Position numbers and translations under genes: made by a program
Notes under the pieces: generated by a model
Told to the model about the DNA's origin: nothing
The model's input: the letters and a program-made list of their open reading frames with translations, nothing else
Database searches by the model: none
Assembly (NCBI GenBank): GCA_910585755.1
Contig: CAJUFH010000051.1
Span: 1 to 22,008 of the forward strand
Direction of reading: 5' to 3'
Source: an uncultured Muribaculaceae bacterium
GTDB taxonomy: Bacteria > Bacteroidota > Bacteroidia > Bacteroidales > Muribaculaceae
Length of the DNA: 22,008 nucleotides
Part shown: one piece after another, positions 6,870 through 13,459 of the stretch
How the letters are laid out: each line of letters starts with the position of its first letter
Numbering within the stretch: the first letter of the stretch is position 1

Positions 6870-7820
6870 ATGGATATTCTTCAAGTTCAGAACGTCAGCA
6901 AGAGCTACACGAACCACAAGGCTCTCGACGACGTGAGTCTCGCGGTGCCGCAGGGCACCGTCTACGGCCTTCTCGGGCCCAACGGCGCGGGAAAGACCAC
7001 CCTCATCCGCATCATAAACCATATCACGGCCCCCGACAGCGGCCAGGTCATATTCGACGGGAAGCCGCTCAGGGAGGATGACGTTGCCCGTATCGGCTAT
7101 CTCCCCGAGGAGCGCGGCCTTTACAAGAAAATGAAGGTCGGCGACCAGGCCCTGTTCTTCGCCAAGCTGAAGGGGCTGAAGGCTGTCGACGCGGCACGGG
7201 AGCTGCGCCAGTGGTTCGACCGGCTGGAAATCAGCGACTGGTGGGACAAGAAGGTCGAGGAGCTTTCCAAGGGTATGGCGCAGAAGGTGCAGTTCATCGT
7301 GACGGTGCTCCACCGCCCCAAGCTGCTCATCTTCGACGAGCCTTTCTCCGGTTTCGACCCGATTAACGCCGACATCCTGACCCGCGAAATCCTGCGCCTG
7401 AACAAGGAGGAGGGGTCGACGGTCATCTTCTCGACCCACAACATGGAGAGCGTTGAGGCGCTTTGCGAGAACATAACCCTGATCAACCGCTCGCGCAACA
7501 TCCTCTCGGGCAACGTGGCCGAAATCCGCTCGCGCCTGGGGGCCGGACGCTACACGGTCAGCTTCGAGGGGGACCCCGACGCGCTGTTCGCCGCCTTAGG
7601 GGACCGGGTGCTCGCCAGCTCTGTCACTAAGGAGCACGGGCTGCTGAAGGCATCGCTGCGCCTGCGCCCCGACATCGACCGCCGGGAGGTGATCTCGCTG
7701 GCCAACGAGGCTGTCGACCTGGTGACGTTCGACCGCGCCCTTCCCTCAATGAACGATATATTCATCCGCACCGTGGAGGACTACAACCGCCGCCACGGCA
7801 TAACGACCACTGACATATGA
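6870..7820 (+). CDS. ABC-2 exporter ATP-binding protein (NatA-like)
   Basis: Cytoplasmic ATPase subunit that powers the membrane protein encoded by the next gene. The 316-aa protein has Walker A GPNGAGKT at 36-43, the ABC signature LSKGM at 132-136, Walker B LLIFDEP at 152-158 and the switch His190 in STHNME. Residues from about 210 to the end form the accessory C-terminal domain common in NatA/drug-export ATPases (DUF4162-like). Its stop overlaps the permease start (ATGA, 7817-7820), which indicates translational coupling and a one-to-one partnership. The substrate cannot be read from sequence; NatAB-type sodium efflux, drug export and peptide export are all possible. Confidence 0.93.
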   Translation: MDILQVQNVSKSYTNHKALDDVSLAVPQGTVYGLLGPNGAGKTTLIRIINHITAPDSGQVIFDGKPLREDDVARIGYLPEERGLYKKMKVGDQALFFAKLKGLKAVDAARELRQWFDRLEISDWWDKKVEELSKGMAQKVQFIVTVLHRPKLLIFDEPFSGFDPINADILTREILRLNKEEGSTVIFSTHNMESVEALCENITLINRSRNILSGNVAEIRSRLGAGRYTVSFEGDPDALFAALGDRVLASSVTKEHGLLKASLRLRPDIDRREVISLANEAVDLVTFDRALPSMNDIFIRTVEDYNRRHGITTTDI

Positions 7821-9136
7821 AAAGCAGAATAGGTATAATAATAGGCCGCGAGTTCCGCGAGCGAGTGGCGAAGAAGAGCTTCATCGTGACCACGCTGCTG
7901 ATGCCCGTGCTGATGCTGGGGCTGATGGTCACCCCGGCCCTGATCGCGATGTTTTCGACCCCGTCGGAGAAGGTTGTGGCGGTCCACGATCCTTCGGGCG
8001 TGGTGCTTCCGGCGTTGCAGAAGGCCGATATGGAGTACGCCAGGTTCATCCCCGTCAGCTCCGACGCTGACTCCGTGCTGCGGAACACGGCCTATGACGC
8101 GGTGCTCTCCGTGGCCCCTGATGTAGTGAAGAACCCGGGCAAGGGGGTCACCCTCTTCCTCCACGACGCGGCTTCGATGGAGATGGAGGCGACGATTTCC
8201 AACGTCGTCAGGCAGGCCGTCGAGGAGCAGCGTCTCCAGTCCTACGACATTGAGAACCTTGCGCAGATTCTCGACGAGATACACGCCGACGTCAGCCTCC
8301 GCACCGTCCGCGTCGACGAGAGCGGCGAGGGGGAAAGTACCTCTTCGATGCTCTCCTACGTCATGGGCATCTTCATGGCGTTCATCCTCTACATGTTTCT
8401 GCTGATGTACGGCCAGATGGTAATGACTTCGATTATCGAGGAGAAGAACAACCGCGTCCTGGAGCTTGTCGTGACCTCTGTCAAGCCTATGCAACTGATG
8501 ATGGGGAAGATGCTCGGCGTCGGGCTTTTGGCAGTGGTGCAGGTTGTGATATGGGGCGTGCTCCTGTGCTGCATCTCCGCCTTCGTTCTCCCGGCGATAC
8601 TTCCCGAGACTGTCAGCCAGCAGGTCGACATGCTTAACGCCGGGACGCTCGACGCCGCAGCGGCGACAACCGACATAGACCTCCTGCAGGCTATCTCGGT
8701 GCTCGGCTCGGTATGGTTCGTGGCGAAGCTTTTCGGCTACATCCTTCTGTTCCTGGTCGGCGGCTTCCTGTTCTATGCCTCGATATTCGCGGCGATAGGG
8801 TCGGCGGTCGACAACATCCAGGACGCTTCGCAGTTGCAGTCGTTCGCCGTCATGCCCATCATTGTCGGGCTGATTATCGGCATGGCCGCCGCTACCGACC
8901 CGAACACCCCGCTGGCGTTCTGGTCATCAGTTATCCCGTTCACCTCCCCGATGGTGATGCTGATACGCATCCCGTTCGACATTCCGGGGTGGCAGATCTG
9001 GGTATCGGTCGCCGCACTCTACCTCTCGTTCGTGCTGATGGCCTGGTTCGCGGCCAAGATTTACCGCGTAGGCATCTTCATGCACGGCAAGAAGCCCTCC
9101 GTCAAGGACCTCGTCCGCTGGGCCAACTACAAATAA
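7817..9136 (+). CDS. ABC-2 type exporter permease (NatB-like)
   Basis: Inner-membrane subunit of the exporter. The 439-aa protein has one N-terminal membrane helix (about 20-45), a large extracytoplasmic domain (about 46-175) and then five further hydrophobic segments (about 178-206, 231-260, 296-325, 340-362 and 385-415), the layout of the ABC2_membrane_3/NatB group. The loop TSIIEEKNNRVLELVVTSVKPMQLMMGKMLG (about 205-235, quoted in part: EEKNNRVLELVVTSVKP) is the typical conserved coupling motif of this family. It is translationally coupled to the ATPase gene and converges on the symporter gene; a 9-nt repeat tract begins 4 nt after its stop codon. Confidence 0.92.
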   Translation: MKSRIGIIIGREFRERVAKKSFIVTTLLMPVLMLGLMVTPALIAMFSTPSEKVVAVHDPSGVVLPALQKADMEYARFIPVSSDADSVLRNTAYDAVLSVAPDVVKNPGKGVTLFLHDAASMEMEATISNVVRQAVEEQRLQSYDIENLAQILDEIHADVSLRTVRVDESGEGESTSSMLSYVMGIFMAFILYMFLLMYGQMVMTSIIEEKNNRVLELVVTSVKPMQLMMGKMLGVGLLAVVQVVIWGVLLCCISAFVLPAILPETVSQQVDMLNAGTLDAAAATTDIDLLQAISVLGSVWFVAKLFGYILLFLVGGFLFYASIFAAIGSAVDNIQDASQLQSFAVMPIIVGLIIGMAAATDPNTPLAFWSSVIPFTSPMVMLIRIPFDIPGWQIWVSVAALYLSFVLMAWFAAKIYRVGIFMHGKKPSVKDLVRWANYK

Positions 9137-9140
9137 ACGC

Positions 9141-9176
9141 TGCCCACTCTGCCCACCTTGTCCACTCTGTCCGGGG
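9141..9176 (+). repeat. 9-nt tandem repeat, copy C (after permease stop)
   Basis: Units TGCCCACTC, TGCCCACCT, TGTCCACTC and a degenerate TGTCCGGGG begin 4 nt after the permease stop codon and fill most of the 52-bp gap to the convergent symporter gene. The first two units plus the next two bases are identical to the start of copy D at 21975. The strand that is sense for the permease is the C-rich one. No hairpin with a T-run is visible in this gap. Confidence 0.85.
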
Positions 9177-9188
9177 GTGTCCGGCGGG

Positions 9189-10544
9189 TCAGTGGGGGAG
9201 GAGGCCCCAGAGGAAGATGGCGAGGATAGCGAGGGGGCAGATGAAACGGAGGCTGAAGATTATCAGGCGGACGGCCAGGGGGGATGGAGCATCCGGGTCG
9301 CGGCCGGGGGCGGAGAGCTGCGCCCGGAGGATGCGGCGGGGGAGCTTCCAGCCTGTGTAGAGCGCGATCAGTAGTCCGCCCAGGGGGAGCATGATGTTTG
9401 ACGACACGAAATCAAGCAGGTCGAAGAAGTTCATCCCGAATATACTGAAGCCGGCCAGCGGGCCGAACGACAGGGAGCTGAGGCTGCTCAGCAAGGCTAC
9501 TGCGATTCCGTAGACTATCGTCGCTTTCCCGCGGCTCCACCGCCACTCGCCGACGAACCAGGCGATTACGACTTCCGACAGGGAAATCGTGGAGGTAAGG
9601 GCTGCGACGAACAGGAGGATGAAGAACAGCATCGCCCACAGGCTCCCGGCGGGGAGGGTGGCGAATATTGCCGGGAGTATCTCGAACACGAGCCGCGGAC
9701 CTGCCGCCGGGGCCTCGCCGAAGGAGAACACGGCGGGGAATATCAGCACTCCGGCCATTACGGCGACGAGGGTGTCGAGCACGGCGGTGGTCACGGAGGT
9801 GCTTATGAGGCGCGTCGACCGGGAGAAGTAGCTGGCATAGGTCATCAGTACCCCCATCCCGACGCTCAGCGAGAAGAAGGCCTGCCCCATCGCCCCGAGG
9901 ACGGTCGAGACGTCGATTTTCGAGAAATCGGGATGGAAGAGGAACGCGAGTCCCTCTGTGGCTCCGGGCATGAAGAGGGAGTTGACGCAGAAAACGAACA
10001 GAATCGCGAACAGCATCGGCATCAGGATGTTCGACATCCGCTCGATGCCCTTTTGCACCCCGCGGCTGATTACGAAGAAGTTGATTGCCAGGAAGAGGAG
10101 CGTCCAGAAAATCTGGCGCCCTCCCGAGGTTGTGAAGCTGTCGAACTGGGCGTGGAGCGCTTCCTGCGACGCTGCGCCTCCGAACCCTGTCGCCGCCTGG
10201 TAGATGTATTCAAGCGTCCATCCGGCGACAACGCTGTAGAACCCTAGAATCAGCAGGGAGCTCAACAGGCCGATGTAGGCCACGGAGTGCCACAGCGGAG
10301 CCGCCTTGAGCTTCTTGAAAGCGCCGACGACGTTTTCTCCCGTGTAGCGCCCTATCACAAACTCCCCGGCGACCACCGGGACCCCGATCAGGAGCACGAA
10401 CAGGACGTAGATCAGGAGGAACGCTCCTCCTCCGTGCATCCCCGCCTCATACGGGAAGCGCCATATGTTGCCGAGGCCGACGGCCGAGCCGACTGTCGCG
10501 GCGATTACGCCGAGCCTGGTTGTGAATTTCGCGTTGTTAGCCAT
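9189..10544 (-). CDS. Sodium-dependent transporter, neurotransmitter:sodium symporter (SNF/NSS) family
   Basis: Inner-membrane sodium-coupled solute importer of the LeuT fold; bacterial members usually carry amino acids. The 451-aa protein begins with the family signature in helix 1, GSAVGLGNIWRFPYEAG (about 19-35), where the unwound segment forms part of the substrate and sodium sites, followed by GGGAFLLIY and helix 2. I count about 11 membrane segments, as in MhsT and Tyt1, rather than the 12 of LeuT. Helix 6 (MGQAFFSLSVGMGVLMTYASYF, about 222-243, written here by its key residues AFFSLSVGMG) is well conserved. It follows recO by 18 nt on the same strand, with no visible promoter between them, so it is probably cotranscribed. 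The substrate is not determinable from sequence alone. Confidence 0.94.
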   Translation of the reverse strand: MANNAKFTTRLGVIAATVGSAVGLGNIWRFPYEAGMHGGGAFLLIYVLFVLLIGVPVVAGEFVIGRYTGENVVGAFKKLKAAPLWHSVAYIGLLSSLLILGFYSVVAGWTLEYIYQAATGFGGAASQEALHAQFDSFTTSGGRQIFWTLLFLAINFFVISRGVQKGIERMSNILMPMLFAILFVFCVNSLFMPGATEGLAFLFHPDFSKIDVSTVLGAMGQAFFSLSVGMGVLMTYASYFSRSTRLISTSVTTAVLDTLVAVMAGVLIFPAVFSFGEAPAAGPRLVFEILPAIFATLPAGSLWAMLFFILLFVAALTSTISLSEVVIAWFVGEWRWSRGKATIVYGIAVALLSSLSSLSFGPLAGFSIFGMNFFDLLDFVSSNIMLPLGGLLIALYTGWKLPRRILRAQLSAPGRDPDAPSPLAVRLIIFSLRFICPLAILAIFLWGLLPH

Positions 10545-10562
10545 AAGATATTGATAAGTTGT

Positions 10563-11294
10563 TTAAAAGTCGAAGGTGTGGCGGAGGATGTCGAGCGACT
10601 GCGGTGTGGAGAAGCCCGGCAGGTGGAGGGAGTAATAGCTGAGGGCCGTGTCGAGGGCGCGGTTGCGCTGGGCGCGGTTCAGGGGGAAGCTGAACGCCGT
10701 GCGGGGCGACATTCGTCTGAATGTAAACGCCGCGGAGGCCTCTTGGGTTGAGATGAAGCGGCCGTGGGCGGGGGGAGCGGGGCGGAAAATGCCGTCCACC
10801 AGGTCGAAAACGCTTCCGGGAATGTAAGTCGACCAGTCAGGCTCGATACCCATATGGCGGGTGAGGCCTATAAGTAGCGCCAGGGGCAGGTTGGCCGCTC
10901 CGCGTGGCGACAGGGCGGGGGAGGAGATTCTGCGGGCTACCCCGGCGATATAGGCGAACAGCGCCTCGTCGGGCATCGGCTCCCGCAGCAGGATGTTGAG
11001 GAGGTCGGCGGCGAAAAGGGCGAGGGAGGCCCTGACGACGTTCCCCTCGGGAGGGAGCGCCACGGGGCGCAGGTCGCGGAAGCCGCATATGTCGCGCCCG
11101 GGCGACAGGGAGACGACGCACTCGAAATGGGCCATCGGCATCAGCAGGGCCCTCTGCCGCCTGGCGGAAGCGGAGGCCCCGGCGGGTACGAGCAGGGCGA
11201 GCCTTCCCGCCTGCCGGCTGTAGGCCGAAAGAATCGAATGGCGGTCGTTGTAGCGCACCATCCGCAGGGCGATTGCTTCGATGTTCTGGTACAT
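10563..11294 (-). CDS. recO: DNA repair protein RecO
   Basis: RecO acts with RecR to load RecA onto SSB-covered single-stranded DNA. The 243-aa product shows an N-terminal OB-fold-like start (IALRMVRYNDRHSILSAYSRQAGRLALLV, about 7-35, key residues RYNDRHSIL and YSRQAGRL), a helical middle (about 75-150) and the short Bacteroidota-type C-terminus ending LDILRHTFDF. There are only two Cys residues (in FECVV and DICGF), so the zinc-binding Cys cluster present in some RecO proteins is absent. Assignment rests on overall pattern and length; the family diverges strongly. It is the first gene of a pair with the NSS symporter and is divergent from the MATE gene. Confidence 0.85.
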   Translation of the reverse strand: MYQNIEAIALRMVRYNDRHSILSAYSRQAGRLALLVPAGASASARRQRALLMPMAHFECVVSLSPGRDICGFRDLRPVALPPEGNVVRASLALFAADLLNILLREPMPDEALFAYIAGVARRISSPALSPRGAANLPLALLIGLTRHMGIEPDWSTYIPGSVFDLVDGIFRPAPPAHGRFISTQEASAAFTFRRMSPRTAFSFPLNRAQRNRALDTALSYYSLHLPGFSTPQSLDILRHTFDF

Positions 11295-11355
11295 GGCTGT
11301 CTCTGATTCATATATCCGGGGGTAGGGACGCGGTTCCGAAAATCTTATGATTTGG

Positions 11356-11363
11356 CAAAACTA
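11356..11363 (-). promoter_or_regulatory. -7 element of the recO promoter
   Basis: On the minus strand TAGTTTTG matches TAnnTTTG, about 62 nt before the recO ATG at 11294. I see no convincing TTTG/TTG at the expected -33 spacing, so this is a half-site call. Confidence 0.4.
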
Positions 11364-11401
11364 CTAAAAAAATCCGAGAAACAGAAGCCGCTTTGCGGAT
11401 A

Positions 11402-11433
11402 GTTGGGCGTTTGGCTTAAAGTTGCTACCTTCG
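11402..11433 (+). promoter_or_regulatory. Promoter of the MATE gene
   Basis: GTTG (11402-11405) is followed by 20 nt and TACCTTCG (11426-11433), a one-mismatch version of TAnnTTTG. The predicted start near 11440 leaves only about 12 nt before the ATG at 11452, and it places the earlier in-frame TTG (11422) upstream of the transcript, which decides the start. A purine-rich GGGAGG lies at 11435-11440. Confidence 0.5.
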
Positions 11434-11451
11434 CGGGAGGAATCCGAAGGT

Positions 11452-12801
11452 ATGCTGAAAAGATGTTTTTCGATATTTAAGCTGGCGCTGCCGGTGATGG
11501 TGGCGCAGGTGGGCTTTATCCTCGTGTCGTTCGCCGACAATATCATGGTCGGGCGCTACACGACCGAGTCGCTCGCGGCCTCGTCGTTCGTGGTCAACCT
11601 GTTCAACGTGGTGATTCTCTGCGCCATGGGCTTCTCCTACGGCCTGACGCCCCTTATCGGCGCCCTGTTCGGCCAGAAGCGCTCGGGGGCGATCGGGCTG
11701 ACGCTCCGCGCGGGGCTGATAGCCAACGTCGTGGTCGGGGTGATACTCTCGGCGGTGATGCTGGCGCTCTACTTCTTCATCGACAGGATGGGGCAGCCCG
11801 AAGAGCTTCTGCCGCTGATCAAGCCGTTCTTCCTGATTTATCTGGCGGGGCTGGTGCCGATGACGGTTTTCAACGCCTTCACTCAGTGGAGCTACGCGAT
11901 CAAGAACACTTCGATGCCGATGTGGATTCTGCTGGGGTGCAACGCCTTGAACATCGCCGGGAATTACGCCCTCATCTACGGCCACTGGGGCTTTCCCGAA
12001 CTCGGCCTTACGGGAGCCGGGCTGTCGACGCTGGCGGCCCGCGTGCTGGCTCCCGCGGCGATTGTCGCCGTGTTCTTCTGCCGCCGCGCCTACGGGGAGT
12101 ACCGGGAGGCGTTTCTGCGCGGAGGGCCTATCCCCGAGGGTATGATGGGGAGGGTCGTCAGGACTTCCTGGCCGGTGGCGTTGCAGATGACGTTCGAGAC
12201 CGGGGCCTTCTCGCTCTGCGCGGTCTTTGCCGGATGGCTCGGCACGATTCCGCTCGCCGCCTTCCAGATTGTGCTCGTGGTAGGCACTCTCGGGTTCTGC
12301 ATCTATTATAGTGTCGGAACCGCCATAGCGGTCCTGACGGCCAACGAGGCGGGGCGGGGCCTCGGCCCGAACTGCCGCCGTCCGGCGATCGACGGGTATT
12401 TCGTTATGCTGTTCTTCATGTGCCTGTCGAGCCTTGCGTTCGTGCTGTTCGCCAGGCCGCTGATGGGGCTGTTCACGGAGGACGAGCGGGTGCTGTCGCT
12501 GGCCGTCTCGCTCCTCTTCCCGCTGGTGCTCTACCAGCTCGGTGACGCCACGCAGATCACGTTCGCCAACGCCCTGCGCGGTACGGCCCGCGTGATGCCG
12601 ATGCTGTGGATAGCCTTCGTCAGCTACGTCCTCGTGGGGCTTCCGAGCACCTGGCTCCTGGCGTTTCCCGCCGGGCTGGGGGTCTACGGCATCGAGCTGT
12701 CGTTCTCCGTCTCCCTGTTCCTCGCCGGAGGGCTCTTCCTCGCGACCTTCCTGCGCGTCACCCGCGCTACGCGGGGCGCGGGAGTGAAGGGTGAAAGGTG
12801 A
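11452..12801 (+). CDS. MATE family efflux transporter
   Basis: Inner-membrane multidrug/toxic compound antiporter of the MATE (NorM-like) family, driven by sodium or protons. From the ATG at 11452 the protein is 449 aa with about 12 membrane helices in two similar halves. The first half carries LALPVMVAQVGFILVSFADN and the loop-2 stretch VGRYTTESLAA, both typical of MATE helices 1-2; the second half begins near WPVALQMTFETGAF (about residue 236). An in-frame TTG at 11422 would add ten residues, but it lies ahead of the -7 element, so I prefer the ATG. The stop codon is supplied by the second boundary of a GTGAAAG heptamer tract (12784-12811), so the last residues (GVKGER) are repeat-encoded. 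Substrate unknown. Confidence 0.93.
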   Translation: MLKRCFSIFKLALPVMVAQVGFILVSFADNIMVGRYTTESLAASSFVVNLFNVVILCAMGFSYGLTPLIGALFGQKRSGAIGLTLRAGLIANVVVGVILSAVMLALYFFIDRMGQPEELLPLIKPFFLIYLAGLVPMTVFNAFTQWSYAIKNTSMPMWILLGCNALNIAGNYALIYGHWGFPELGLTGAGLSTLAARVLAPAAIVAVFFCRRAYGEYREAFLRGGPIPEGMMGRVVRTSWPVALQMTFETGAFSLCAVFAGWLGTIPLAAFQIVLVVGTLGFCIYYSVGTAIAVLTANEAGRGLGPNCRRPAIDGYFVMLFFMCLSSLAFVLFARPLMGLFTEDERVLSLAVSLLFPLVLYQLGDATQITFANALRGTARVMPMLWIAFVSYVLVGLPSTWLLAFPAGLGVYGIELSFSVSLFLAGGLFLATFLRVTRATRGAGVKGER

Positions 12802-12811
12802 AAGGTTAAGG
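12784..12811 (+). repeat. 7-nt tandem repeat at the MATE 3' end
   Basis: Units GTGAAGG, GTGAAAG, GTGAAAG, GTTAAGG in head-to-tail order. The tract straddles the MATE stop codon (TGA at 12799-12801 lies inside the third unit). An inverted set of the same units is at 12855-12875. Confidence 0.88.
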
Positions 12812-12839
12812 AGGTAGTCATATTAAGCGTTATCTTCAC

Positions 12840-12858
12840 CCGGGCTAAGCCCGGTTTT
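12840..12858 (+). terminator. Intrinsic terminator after the MATE gene
   Basis: Stem CCGGGC (12840-12845), loop TAA, stem GCCCGG (12849-12854), then TTTT. This is a GC-rich 6-bp stem with a short T-run on the plus strand, 39 nt after the MATE stop. On the minus strand the hairpin is not followed by T, so it works in one direction only. Confidence 0.6.
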
Positions 12859-12875
12859 CACCCTTCACCTTTCAC
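12855..12875 (-). repeat. 7-nt tandem repeat, inverted set after yraN
   Basis: Read on the minus strand, downstream of the yraN stop, the units are GTGAAAG, GTGAAGG and GTGAAAA. They belong to the same family as 12784-12811 but in opposite orientation, so each of the two convergent genes is followed by GTGAAAG units in its own sense direction. Confidence 0.85.
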
Positions 12876-12912
12876 CTACCGCTGACTCGCACGAGCGGGT
12901 CAGCGGTAGGTG
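12873..12912 (-). other. Strong hairpin spanning the yraN stop codon
   Basis: Bases 12873-12890 pair with 12895-12912: 14 perfect base pairs, one G-T pair, then three more perfect pairs, closing a 4-nt loop (ACGA on plus). One arm is the end of yraN (codons for RTYR and the stop TGA at 12902-12900). No T-run follows on either strand, so it is not a textbook intrinsic terminator; it could protect or end the yraN mRNA 3' end, or act as DNA. Confidence 0.7.
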
Positions 12913-13271
12913 CGTAGGCGGGGGCGGACGGTGTCCTCGGCGTATTCGATTCGGTAGTCGTGCTCGTTACCTTCGACGGCGGCAACGTCGATGCGTGGCG
13001 ACAGGGCGCTGTTGCACGTCTGCATGTAAGCGTTGGCCCCCCTGAGGAGCATCTGCTCTTTGCGGGGCGTAAGCGCCTCGAACGGGTTTGCCGACGGCTC
13101 CCGGCGCGTCTTGACTTCGACAAACACAATCTCCGCGCCCTTCGAGGCGATAATGTCAATCTCTATCTTCCCGAGCCTCCAGTTGCGCTCGACAATGGCG
13201 TAGCCCCGCTCCGCGAGATAGTCGGCTACGACCGCTTCGCCCCATTTTCCCAAATCATTGTGTTCAGCCAT
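12900..13271 (-). CDS. UPF0102 / YraN family protein
   Basis: A 123-aa protein of the UPF0102 family, which has a Holliday-junction-resolvase/restriction-endonuclease-like fold; its biological role is not settled. Visible motifs are DLGKWGEAVVADYLAERGY (about 6-24), NWR at 30-32, IEID at 36-39 and FVEVKTR at 50-56; Glu12, Asp39, Glu52 and Lys54 are the putative nuclease-core residues. The usual GEID motif reads KIEID here, so the Gly is changed. An upstream in-frame ATG at 13307 would add 12 residues that do not match the family; the start at 13271 (MAEHNDLGKWGE) gives the usual length. It converges on the MATE gene, and its stop codon lies inside a strong hairpin. Confidence 0.88.
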   Translation of the reverse strand: MAEHNDLGKWGEAVVADYLAERGYAIVERNWRLGKIEIDIIASKGAEIVFVEVKTRREPSANPFEALTPRKEQMLLRGANAYMQTCNSALSPRIDVAAVEGNEHDYRIEYAEDTVRPRLRTYR

Positions 13272-13330
13272 ATATTCCGGGGTTTGTCCAGCCGCGAATA
13301 TAAGCATAAACCCTCTCTGGAAGGGATGTG

Positions 13331-13386
13331 TTTAACGTATTTTAACGTTGGCACAAACAGCGGGTGTCAGTTTTTATATAACTTTG
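13331..13386 (+). promoter_or_regulatory. Probable promoter region of the exported-protein operon
   Basis: The 188-bp gap between yraN and the 774-aa gene is AT-rich compared with its surroundings. TAACTTTG at 13379-13386 is a full match to TAnnTTTG, with a predicted start near 13393 and a leader of about 66 nt to the ATG at 13460. The -33 position lacks a clear TTTG. Upstream, TTTAACGT occurs twice in head-to-tail order with a 10-nt period (13331-13338 and 13341-13348), about 50-60 nt before the start, which could be a regulator site compensating for the weak -33 element. Confidence 0.5.
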
Positions 13387-13459
13387 CATATTTAGGATTT
13401 ATTCCAAAAGTTTCTATTTATTCAGTTTCAGTTATTAATATTGACACACATATCTGCTT

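Noticed and set aside
9137..9188. Intrinsic terminator between the ABC permease and symporter genes
   Set aside because: The only possible pairing (CCCACT with AGTGGG, about 42 nt apart) is weak and no T-run follows.
11422..11451. TTG start giving the MATE protein ten extra N-terminal residues
   Set aside because: The TTG lies before the predicted -7 element and would not be in the transcript; the ATG at 11452 begins a standard MATE N-terminus.
13272..13307. Upstream ATG that lengthens yraN by 12 residues
   Set aside because: The extra residues do not fit the UPF0102 family start; the ATG at 13271 gives the usual length.
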